Source: Microcaldota archaeon
GTDB lineage: Archaea; Micrarchaeota; Micrarchaeia; Micrarchaeales; CABMGC01
Direction: 5' to 3'
DNA: 64,000 nucleotides
NCBI GenBank assembly: GCA_021792095.1
Contig: JAJYVH010000001.1
Location: forward strand, 161,584 to 225,583
Part shown: positions 56,462-64,000 of the stretch, in pieces
How positions within the stretch are numbered: position 1 is the first letter of the stretch
Layout of the letters: each line of letters opens with the position of its first letter
Made by a program: the position numbers and the translations under genes
Notes under the pieces: model-generated
Told to the model about the DNA's origin: nothing
The model's database searches: none
What the model saw: the letters and a program-made list of their open reading frames with translations, nothing else

Positions 56462-57549
56462 GCACAAGGATAAACATAGGGCCCGTGCACCCCAGCACGC
56501 ACGGAGTGCTCCGCCTGGTCGCGGACATAGAAGGAGACACTGTGCTCAGAGTGGAGCCCCACATAGGATTCCTGCACAGGGGCGTGGAAAAACTGGTGGA
56601 GAACAGGATGTACATGCAGAGCCCCGCGTACATGGAGAAGCTCGACTACGCCGCACCCATGTCCTACGACGAGCTCTACGTGGCCGTGGTGGAGAAGGCC
56701 ATGGGCGTAGAGGTGAAGGAGAGGGCCCAGTGGGTGCGCGTAGTGCTGCTCGAACTGCAGCGAATCGCCAGCCACCTGCTCTGGCTGGGCACGGCGGCCA
56801 ACGACCTAGGCCAGTTCTTCACGCTTTTCATGTGGTGCATGAAGGACAGAGACATGATACTGCGCCTGCTCGAGAGCGCGTCAGGGGCGAGGATGTTCTA
56901 CGTGAACATGCGCATGGGTGGCCTGGTCCAGGACCTGCCGCCCGGGTTCGGAGGGGGCGCGCGCGATGTGCTCGACTACCTAGAGAGGCGCGTAAAGAAG
57001 TACGAGGCATACCTGGAGAAGAACCCTGTGTTCATGGAGAGGACGAAAGGCGTGGGCGTCCTGGGCAAGGAGGATGCGATAAACCTAGGGGTCACCGGGC
57101 CGGTGCTGCGCGCGTCAGGCGTGGGCTACGACACCAGGAAGGACAACGCGTACTATGTTTACGGCAAGCTTTCGTTCAGGCCCCAGACCAGGAGCGAAGG
57201 TGACGTCTTCGCGAGGTACAGGGTAAGGATGATGGAGATAGCGGAGAGCATAAGGCTGGTGCGGGACGCGCTGGACAGGATGCCGGATGGCGATGCAATA
57301 GGCATGCCGGTAAGGCTCATAACTACGGGGGCGAAGAACAGGGAGGCCAGCGCGAGCAGGGAAACGCCGAGGGGCGAAGGCATAATGTACATGGTTGCGG
57401 ACCCGCAGAGGCCGTACAGGCTCGCGATAAGGTCGCCCACCTTCGTGAACCTCGCTGCGCTTACGCACATCGCAAAGGATTGCAGGCTGGCCGACGTGTT
57501 CGCGATACTGGGGAGCCTGGACATAGTGATGGGAGATGCAGATAAGTAG
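56458..57549 (+). CDS. nuoD: NADH-quinone oxidoreductase-like subunit D
   Basis: INIGPVHPSTHGVLRLVADIEG, PHIGFLHRGVEKL, DIVMGDADK. Confidence 0.96.
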   Translation: MSTRINIGPVHPSTHGVLRLVADIEGDTVLRVEPHIGFLHRGVEKLVENRMYMQSPAYMEKLDYAAPMSYDELYVAVVEKAMGVEVKERAQWVRVVLLELQRIASHLLWLGTAANDLGQFFTLFMWCMKDRDMILRLLESASGARMFYVNMRMGGLVQDLPPGFGGGARDVLDYLERRVKKYEAYLEKNPVFMERTKGVGVLGKEDAINLGVTGPVLRASGVGYDTRKDNAYYVYGKLSFRPQTRSEGDVFARYRVRMMEIAESIRLVRDALDRMPDGDAIGMPVRLITTGAKNREASASRETPRGEGIMYMVADPQRPYRLAIRSPTFVNLAALTHIAKDCRLADVFAILGSLDIVMGDADK

Positions 57550-58549
57550 CCTGCTAGCGATTGCGCCGTTCCTTCCGGCTTCTGCCAGCCCGGGCTCTGC
57601 GCTCGGGGAACTCGTAGGCATAGTGGAGTACGCCATAGCGGTAGCAGTAATCATAATAGTGTTCGACTACGTCTTCGGCTGGCTGGAGCGCAAGGTGGTG
57701 GCGAAGATACAGAAGAGGCACGGCCCAACGTACGCGGGCAAGTACGGCATACTGCAGAACATGGCGGACATACTCAAGCTGCTGTCAAAGCAGCACATGG
57801 CTCCCGCGAACTCTGACAAGCCTCTGTTCCTCGCGACGCTGCCCATAATGCTCGCGGTCACCCTGTTCCTGGTGCTGCTCATCCCGTTCTCGCCGACGCT
57901 CTCAGGCTCCAGCTCCGGCTTCGTGCTGCTCGTCGTGCTCGTGCTCGTGTCGTTCATGCCGCTGATGATATTCGTGAACGGGTTCGCGAGCGGGAACAAG
58001 TTCTCGGCGATAAGCGCGGAGCGCTCAGTGGTGATGCTGCTCAGCTACGAGATACCTCTCGTGCTAGTGGTGGCGACGGCCGCGGCGCTAGCCGGGGGCT
58101 ACAGCCTCAACGGCATAGTGGGCGCGCAGTCGCAGCTCTGGTACGTGCTGCTCATGCCCATAGGCTTCGTGATATTCTTCATAGCGATGCTCGCGGAGCT
58201 CGAGAGGCCGCCGTTCGACATGCGCGAGGCCGACTCCGAGCTCATCGCCGGCTGGCTGACCGACGTGAGCCCGCCGTACTACGTGCTTGCGCTCTTCCTG
58301 GACTACTCGCGTATGCTGCTCGGAAGCATGCTTATAGCGATACTCTTCTTCGGTGGATGGGAAGGGCCCGTGCTGCCGCCGATAGTCTGGCTGCTGATAA
58401 AGGTATTCGCGATAGCTTTCTTCATAATGATAGTCAGGGCCACCATGGTGAGGATGAGGATAGACAGGCTCCTGCGCTTCGGCTGGCTGATACTGCTGCC
58501 GCTCGCGTTCGTTAATTTAATTGTTACATACGTATTGTTGATCGGGTGA
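57536..58549 (+). CDS. nuoH: NADH-quinone oxidoreductase-like subunit H
   Basis: GWLERKVVAKIQKRHGPTYAGKYGILQNMADILKLL, ELERPPFDMREADSELIAG. Confidence 0.96.
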   Translation: MQISSLLAIAPFLPASASPGSALGELVGIVEYAIAVAVIIIVFDYVFGWLERKVVAKIQKRHGPTYAGKYGILQNMADILKLLSKQHMAPANSDKPLFLATLPIMLAVTLFLVLLIPFSPTLSGSSSGFVLLVVLVLVSFMPLMIFVNGFASGNKFSAISAERSVVMLLSYEIPLVLVVATAAALAGGYSLNGIVGAQSQLWYVLLMPIGFVIFFIAMLAELERPPFDMREADSELIAGWLTDVSPPYYVLALFLDYSRMLLGSMLIAILFFGGWEGPVLPPIVWLLIKVFAIAFFIMIVRATMVRMRIDRLLRFGWLILLPLAFVNLIVTYVLLIG

Positions 58550-58553
58550 CCGA

Positions 58554-58916
58554 ATGCTGAGACCGCTGCTGGAAAGCGTGAAGGAGCTCGGTGGAGAGCG
58601 CTTCACCGTGGAGTTTCCGGAGGAGCGGGAATCACTGGACGACAGGGAGCGCTACATGTTCAGGCTCGACATGGAGACATGCGTGAGCTGCGCGGCCTGC
58701 GAGCGCATCTGCCCGAACAAGACCATAACGATGGTCGAGGTGCTTACGGGCAGGGGCCCAAAGAGCATGCCGCAGATAGGCCTGGACCGCTGCCTCTTCT
58801 GCGCGCTCTGCGAGGAGGTGTGCCCGACCAAGTGCCTCACGCTGACCAAGGACTACGAGCTCGAGGCGTACGACAGGCGCGAGTTCGTGAAGAGGCCCGA
58901 GGAGCTCCAGGGATGA
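58554..58916 (+). CDS. nuoI: NADH-quinone oxidoreductase-like subunit I
   Basis: CVSCAACERICP and CLFCALCEEVCP. Confidence 0.93.
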   Translation: MLRPLLESVKELGGERFTVEFPEERESLDDRERYMFRLDMETCVSCAACERICPNKTITMVEVLTGRGPKSMPQIGLDRCLFCALCEEVCPTKCLTLTKDYELEAYDRREFVKRPEELQG

Positions 58917-59392
58917 CTATGCTGCCAGACGCCCTTCCCGCGCTGCTCGGCGCTATGCTCGTGATCTCAGGCATATTCGTGTTCGTGCAGCGCAAGCTGC
59001 TGCATGCGGTGACCGCGTTGGCCGCGGCGGCCGCGGTGAGCGCGCTCATGTTCCTGTACTTGGACCAGGCGCTCGTCGCCCTCCTCCAGCTCCTCATATT
59101 CATCGGCGGCCTGTCCACATACCTGATGGTTGCCGTGGCTGCAGAGGAGAAGTTCGTCAACATGCGCAGCGTTGCCTCGTTCGCGGCCGCGTTCGTGCTG
59201 CTGGGCGCCGTGCTCGCCGACGCCGTGTACGAGCTGCCCGCGCAGGCGTACGGCGGCACGGGCTTCGTGCAGCTCGCCGAATCGGCCATAGGGCAGTACT
59301 ACGGCCTCATACTCGCCTCCATATTCCTGCTGTTCGCAGCCGCGATCGCGAGCGTGCTCGTGATAAAGAGGTTCGTGAAACTGGTGAGCTGA
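58913..59392 (+). CDS. nuoJ: NADH-quinone oxidoreductase-like subunit J
   Basis: Polytopic, HAVTALAAAAAVSALMFLYLDQALVALLQLLIFIGGLSTYLM; ATGA overlap with nuoI. Confidence 0.88.
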   Translation: MTMLPDALPALLGAMLVISGIFVFVQRKLLHAVTALAAAAAVSALMFLYLDQALVALLQLLIFIGGLSTYLMVAVAAEEKFVNMRSVASFAAAFVLLGAVLADAVYELPAQAYGGTGFVQLAESAIGQYYGLILASIFLLFAAAIASVLVIKRFVKLVS

Positions 59393-59418
59393 CGCTGGAC
59401 TACATTTTCCTAGGCGCT

Positions 59419-59694
59419 GTGCTGCTCGTGGCCGTAGCCCTCGCGGGGCTCATATCCGAGCGCCACTTCGTTTCGATGGTGCTTGCGGTAGAGCTGATAC
59501 TCATGGCAAGCACGATACTGCTTATGTACTTCGTCGCCTACGGCAGCTCGCCGGGCCCTTCGGCAGTACCTATGCTCATAGCCATATGGGCGGTCGCCGC
59601 GGTTGAGGCCATAGCGCTCGTGACCCTCTACGTATACATGAAGGCGCACGGCTCGCAGTTCGACATGGGCAGGCTCGCGAAGCTCAGGTGGTAG
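59419..59694 (+). CDS. nuoK: NADH-quinone oxidoreductase-like subunit K (start may lie upstream)
   Basis: VSMVLAVELILMASTILLMYF, AVAAVEAIALVTLYVYMK. Confidence 0.88.
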   Translation: MLLVAVALAGLISERHFVSMVLAVELILMASTILLMYFVAYGSSPGPSAVPMLIAIWAVAAVEAIALVTLYVYMKAHGSQFDMGRLAKLRW

Positions 59695-59695
59695 C

Positions 59696-61465
59696 ATGGA
59701 CCCGTTGTTCCTTTTGTTGCCTTTGCTCGCCGCGATGGCAGCCGTGGCTGCTGACAGGAACGGCGCCAGGGCCAGGTACTATGCGCTCATCGGCTCGGCC
59801 CTGGGGCTCGCCATGCTTCCGCTCGCCGGCTTCGGCACGCACTCGCTGACGTGGTTCTCCGTAGGCGGCACCGCGATACAGATAACCACAAGCATAACGC
59901 CGCTGAGCTTCATGCTGCTCTTCCTGGTGCTGGCGATAGGCAGCCTGGTGCTCGCCTACTCTTTCGGCTTCATGGACCTGCCGAGCGAACAGAGAAGGTT
60001 CTACACAGAGATGCTTGCATTCGAGGCCGCGATGCTGGCGTTCGCCATGTCGGGGGGCTTCATACTCCTATTCATCGCGTGGGAGTTCCTCAGCCTCTCC
60101 AGCTACCTGCTGATAGGCTTCTGGCACGGCAGGGAGAAGGCGGTGGCGGCCGCAAGGAAGGCCATAACCATAGTGCTCATAAGCGACATCGCGCTGCTGG
60201 CCGCGGTGGTGATGTTCCTGAACGTGTACGGCACGCTCAGCTTCTCCTCGATACTTGCTGCCGGCATAAGCAGCAACCTGCAGCTCGCGGCAATGGCGCT
60301 CCTGCTCATAGCAGTGATAACCAAATCGGCCCAGTTCCCGATGCAGGAATGGCTGACAGATGCGATGGCAGGGCCCACGCCCGTTTCTGCGTACCTCCAT
60401 AGCACCACAATGGTGAAGGCAGGAGTCTTCGTGGTGCTCGTGCTGCTGCCGCTGTTCTCGGCAGCCGGCATGATGCCTGCGCTTCTTGCGATAGCGGCAG
60501 TGACAATAGCGGTTGCCATAGCAGGGACCCTGCGCGAGCATCAGATAAAGCGCGTCATCGCCTACTCGACGGTGGAGGAGCTTGGACTCATACTGCTCGC
60601 TGCTTCTGTGGGCGCAGTCTTCGCGGCCATTTACTTCTTCTTTGCGCAGAGCTTCTACAAGTCGCTGCTCTTCTTCGGGGCCGGAAACTCGATGAAGGCA
60701 ACAGGCTCGGAGGACCTCTACACGATAACAGGGCTCGGCAGCAGCAGGCTTGTCAAGTACACTGTGCTGTTCGGCGCGCTCTCCCTGGCGGGCTTCATAC
60801 CTTTCGACGGATTCTTCGCCAACTTCGGCATAGCGTCGGCGTTTGCAGCCAACCTCGCTGCGTATGCGCTAATAAGCGCGGCCAGCCTTGCCACGAGCTT
60901 CTATATCTTCAGATGGTTCATGCTGCAGGACAGGAAGCCGGCGAGCGCGGCAGTTGCCACGGGCTTCCTGGGCCTGCCCAGAAGCATGACGTACCCTATG
61001 GCTGTGCTCGCCGCCGCCACTATTGCTGCCAGTGGCGCATTCTTCGTGTTCCCGAACGTGTTTGGGTTGCAGGGCATAAGCCTGCAAAGCTATGCCGGCG
61101 CGATCGCGGCTGTTGTCGAGACCGCTGTTGTGGCTGTCGGAGCGGTCGCCGCTGTCCTGTTCTACACGAGGAAGGCGAGGGTGAATAAAACAGCGGCCGT
61201 GGCCTCTGCTGCGCCGACGCGCATAACCATCGTGGCGGAGGCGACCAATGCGATATACGCGCACCTGGCCGCGTTCGTGGAGGCGGTTGCAAGGGGCTTC
61301 GCCTTCTTCGACGACTGGCTTATCTCCGCATACGACGTTGCAGGACACGTTTCCGTGCTCACAGGCTCGCGCCTGCGGAGGATAGCCTCGGGCAGCGTGA
61401 ACACATACGTGCTCGTGTTCGCCATAGGCCTGGCGCTGCTTGCGATAGCTGTAGTGGTGGTATAG
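59696..61465 (+). CDS. nuoL: NADH-quinone oxidoreductase-like subunit L
   Basis: WEFLSLSSYLLIGFW, KSAQFPMQEWLTDAMAGPTPVSAYLHSTTMVKAGVFV. Confidence 0.95.
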   Translation: MDPLFLLLPLLAAMAAVAADRNGARARYYALIGSALGLAMLPLAGFGTHSLTWFSVGGTAIQITTSITPLSFMLLFLVLAIGSLVLAYSFGFMDLPSEQRRFYTEMLAFEAAMLAFAMSGGFILLFIAWEFLSLSSYLLIGFWHGREKAVAAARKAITIVLISDIALLAAVVMFLNVYGTLSFSSILAAGISSNLQLAAMALLLIAVITKSAQFPMQEWLTDAMAGPTPVSAYLHSTTMVKAGVFVVLVLLPLFSAAGMMPALLAIAAVTIAVAIAGTLREHQIKRVIAYSTVEELGLILLAASVGAVFAAIYFFFAQSFYKSLLFFGAGNSMKATGSEDLYTITGLGSSRLVKYTVLFGALSLAGFIPFDGFFANFGIASAFAANLAAYALISAASLATSFYIFRWFMLQDRKPASAAVATGFLGLPRSMTYPMAVLAAATIAASGAFFVFPNVFGLQGISLQSYAGAIAAVVETAVVAVGAVAAVLFYTRKARVNKTAAVASAAPTRITIVAEATNAIYAHLAAFVEAVARGFAFFDDWLISAYDVAGHVSVLTGSRLRRIASGSVNTYVLVFAIGLALLAIAVVVV

Positions 61466-62841
61466 TGCTGCTCGACTACGCATTCATGGCCTCGGTCGCT
61501 GCGCTCGTGTTCGGCAGCGTGACGCTCAGGCTCGCCTCTAGCAAGAGGGCCATGTTCTGGTTCAGTAGCGTGGTGCTTGCCGTGATACTGGCGCTCACAC
61601 TCCTGCTCCAGTACACCGGGGGCAGTGCCACGAGCATGGGTATCCTGTCATTCAACCCGTTCTCCCTGTTCTTCGCCATGCTGTTCACGGCCGGCGTGCT
61701 GCTCGTCAACACGCTCGCCTATGCGAGGGCCCGCGATTACGGCAACTTCGCCGCTCTCGCGGCGCTGGCTCTGTCGGGCATGTACCTGGTCGCGTTCGCC
61801 AACTCGCTGGTGTCGGTGTTCATAGGCCTGGAGCTCATGAGCCTGCCGAGCGTCTTTATGGTGCTGCTCTCAAAACGGGACTCTATGGAGGCCGCCACTA
61901 AGCTGTTCATAATGGCCGCGCTCTCGATCGCTACGCTCTCTATGGCCATGGTGCTCATCTACGGCGCGTCAGGCACGCTGTCCTTCCAGCAGGCTAACGA
62001 GGGCGCGCTGGTGGGCTTCGCTTTCGTGTTGTTCGTGGCCGCGCTGGGCTTCGAGGCGTCTGTCTTCCCGTTCAACGTGCTGCTGCCTGACGTCTACCAG
62101 GGCTCGGGCGCATACATGACGGCCATGCTTGGGGGTGTAAACAAGAAGGTGGGCTTCGCCGCGCTGCTGCAGGTGCTGATCCTGCTGTTCATAACGCTAA
62201 AGGCCGACTTCGCGGTAGTGGCGATACTGGCAGTTGCCACAATGTTCTACGGCAACCTGGTGGCACTGCTCCAGACGGACCTCAAGCGCCTCCTCGCGTA
62301 TTCGTCGATATCGCAGGCGGGCTACATACTTTTAGGCATAGCTGTCGCGAACCAGGCTGGCGTAAGCGGCAGCCTCGTGCAGATATTCGCCCACATGTTC
62401 CTGTTCGTAGGCGCCATGAGCATAGTCGCCTGGCTGGAGAGCAAGGGCAGGAGCGACATAGACGGCACCCTGGGGCTGTACAAGGACAACAGGCTCATGG
62501 CGATAGCGCTGAGCATATTCCTGCTCTCGATGGTGGGTCTGCCGTTCACCACCGGCTTCGTGGGCAAGTTCCTCATATTCCTGAGCGCTGTCAACAGCGG
62601 GCTAGCCATACTCGCCATACTGGGAATAATCAACAGCGTCATCTCCATCTTCTACTACGCGAAGGTGCTCACCTCCATGTACACTGCGAAGGTGGGCGGC
62701 TACAGGATCAGGGTAGACGCGCAGACGCTTGCGGTAGTGGGCGTCTGCCTGGCGCTCACCGTGCTTTTCGGAGTGTACCCGCAGCCGCTGGTGCACCTGG
62801 CCGGCAGCGCCTCATCGTACCTGTTCGCCGCAGGCGCATAG
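61465..62841 (+). CDS. nuoN: NADH-quinone oxidoreductase-like subunit N
   Basis: GLELMSLPSVFMVLL, FPFNVLLPDVYQGSGAYMTAMLGGVNKKVGFAAL, LLAYSSISQAGYILLG. Confidence 0.92.
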   Translation: MLLDYAFMASVAALVFGSVTLRLASSKRAMFWFSSVVLAVILALTLLLQYTGGSATSMGILSFNPFSLFFAMLFTAGVLLVNTLAYARARDYGNFAALAALALSGMYLVAFANSLVSVFIGLELMSLPSVFMVLLSKRDSMEAATKLFIMAALSIATLSMAMVLIYGASGTLSFQQANEGALVGFAFVLFVAALGFEASVFPFNVLLPDVYQGSGAYMTAMLGGVNKKVGFAALLQVLILLFITLKADFAVVAILAVATMFYGNLVALLQTDLKRLLAYSSISQAGYILLGIAVANQAGVSGSLVQIFAHMFLFVGAMSIVAWLESKGRSDIDGTLGLYKDNRLMAIALSIFLLSMVGLPFTTGFVGKFLIFLSAVNSGLAILAILGIINSVISIFYYAKVLTSMYTAKVGGYRIRVDAQTLAVVGVCLALTVLFGVYPQPLVHLAGSASSYLFAAGA

Positions 62842-62848
62842 GCGGATG

Positions 62849-64000
62849 CTAGCGCTTGCCGTACTTGCTGTAGAACGAAAGATACCTGCCCAACACGGTT
62901 GCCGGCGCTGAGGGCCTCGCCTTCTGTATTAGCGCGTATATGCTGTCTTCGCTTATCTCGAGCTCCTTCCCCGCCTCCAGGCTCTCCTCGAGCGTGTTGA
63001 GCTTCACCTGCCTGCAGATGTTGGAGATGTCGGCCCCGGTATAGCCCTCGGTCTCGTCAGCCAGCTTGTCGAAGCTCATGCCGCTTGCGAGGGGTGCCTT
63101 CTCCAGGTATTGCTGGAACAGCTCGGCCCTGCTCTTCTTGTCAGGGGGCGGAGCGTACACCAGCCTGTCGAAGCGGCCCGGCCTGAGCATGGCCGGGTCC
63201 AGGACGTCCGGCCTGTTTGTCGAAGCCACGACCACCACGTCGGTGACGTCCTTGAGCTTGTCGAACTCCTCCAGCAGCTCGCCTGTAAGTTGCAGCCCGT
63301 ACTGCGACGCAGTGTCGCGCGAAGGCACCAGCGCGTCTATCTCGTCTATGAACACTATCGCGGGCGCGCTCTCCTTGGCCCTGTCGAATATGCCCTTGAC
63401 CGTGGTGCTCGCCTTGTCCTGGCCGTACTTGGCTATGTCGTAGCCCGATATGGAGAACACCTTGACCCCGCCTATCTCGTTCGCCACAGCCTGTATGAGC
63501 ATCGTCTTGCCAGTGCCTGGCGGCCCGAAGAGCAGTATGCCCTTGATGTTGCCTATGTCGTACTTCTTGAGCAGCGACGGGTGCACAATGGGTATCTCCA
63601 CAGCCTCGTGGAGTGCCTTCTTGGCCTCGTCGAGGCCTATGACTTCGTCGAGGGTCACCTTCTTGACCTCCTCGATCTGCGTCTCGGGATGCATTCGCCT
63701 CTCGTAATCCACCTTGAACGTGTTGTATTCCTCGAGCTGGGCCAGGGATGTGGAAGGCTTGGTGTTCTTTATGGCCCTCACCACGTCCAGCATCTTTATG
63801 GCGAGCACCTCGTGCTTCGAGATTGCCCTTTCGCCGACCTCCCTGCTCACGTTCTCGCAGACGTTCTTTATGTCTGCCGGCGAGTACCTGCCTGTTATGC
63901 TCGCTAGCTTGGCGTAGTCCATGTCGCTGCTTACAGGCAGCTTCTTCAGGTAGTATTCGAACAGCTTCGCCCTCGCGGACTGGTCGGGGAGCTGCATGTA
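62849..64000 (-). CDS. CDC48/VAT-like AAA+ ATPase, C-terminal part (5' end beyond window)
   Basis: GILLFGPPGTGKTMLIQAVANE, IVFIDEIDALVPSR, STNRPDVLDPAMLRPGRFDRLVYAPPPD; preceded by helical tail of a first AAA module. Confidence 0.92.
   Translation of the reverse strand, partial: YMQLPDQSARAKLFEYYLKKLPVSSDMDYAKLASITGRYSPADIKNVCENVSREVGERAISKHEVLAIKMLDVVRAIKNTKPSTSLAQLEEYNTFKVDYERRMHPETQIEEVKKVTLDEVIGLDEAKKALHEAVEIPIVHPSLLKKYDIGNIKGILLFGPPGTGKTMLIQAVANEIGGVKVFSISGYDIAKYGQDKASTTVKGIFDRAKESAPAIVFIDEIDALVPSRDTASQYGLQLTGELLEEFDKLKDVTDVVVVASTNRPDVLDPAMLRPGRFDRLVYAPPPDKKSRAELFQQYLEKAPLASGMSFDKLADETEGYTGADISNICRQVKLNTLEESLEAGKELEISEDSIYALIQKARPSAPATVLGRYLSFYSKYGKR

Noticed and set aside
1-64000. CRISPR arrays, rRNA genes, transposases/IS elements
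   Set aside because: No regularly spaced repeats, no rRNA-like segments and no transposase/integrase motifs were seen in reading the window.

Overview
Gene-dense archaeal chromosome segment. The gene content is archaeal throughout: split RNAP A'/A''/B'/B''/H, PCNA, PriL, family-B DNA polymerase, Kae1/Bud32, LSm, RNase P Rpp21-like subunit, D-Tyr/D-aminoacyl deacylase and class-III-signal pilin. It is probably DPANN/Micrarchaeota-like, but that is inference only. The core is GC-rich and carries class II RNR with an intein, MetAP, PolB, a presenilin-type protease, DnaJ/DnaK/GrpE, the RNAP operon, KEOPS genes, SRP54, a replication cluster, a Nuo-like complex I operon and a CDC48-like AAA ATPase. 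Three tRNAs are present: Arg-TCG, Ala-GGC and Ile-TAT. Several accessory regions stand out. (1) A LAGLIDADG endonuclease gene is fused seamlessly between grpE and dnaK. (2) A ~5.4 kb AT-rich island (about 37.76-43.18 kb) encodes membrane proteins, an RHH regulator, a coiled-coil protein and a TM-anchored HEPN-like protein. It also holds a small two-TM ORF interrupted by two in-frame TAG codons, and the island is bounded by a 12-bp direct repeat. (3) A compact RiPP-like locus pairs an unannotated 43-aa precursor candidate directly upstream of a radical SAM/SPASM maturase (44.66-46.17 kb). (4) Several tiny genes are absent from the ORF track, including eL41, two zinc-finger proteins and the RiPP precursor. 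All calls come from reading the sequence; no database searches were run.
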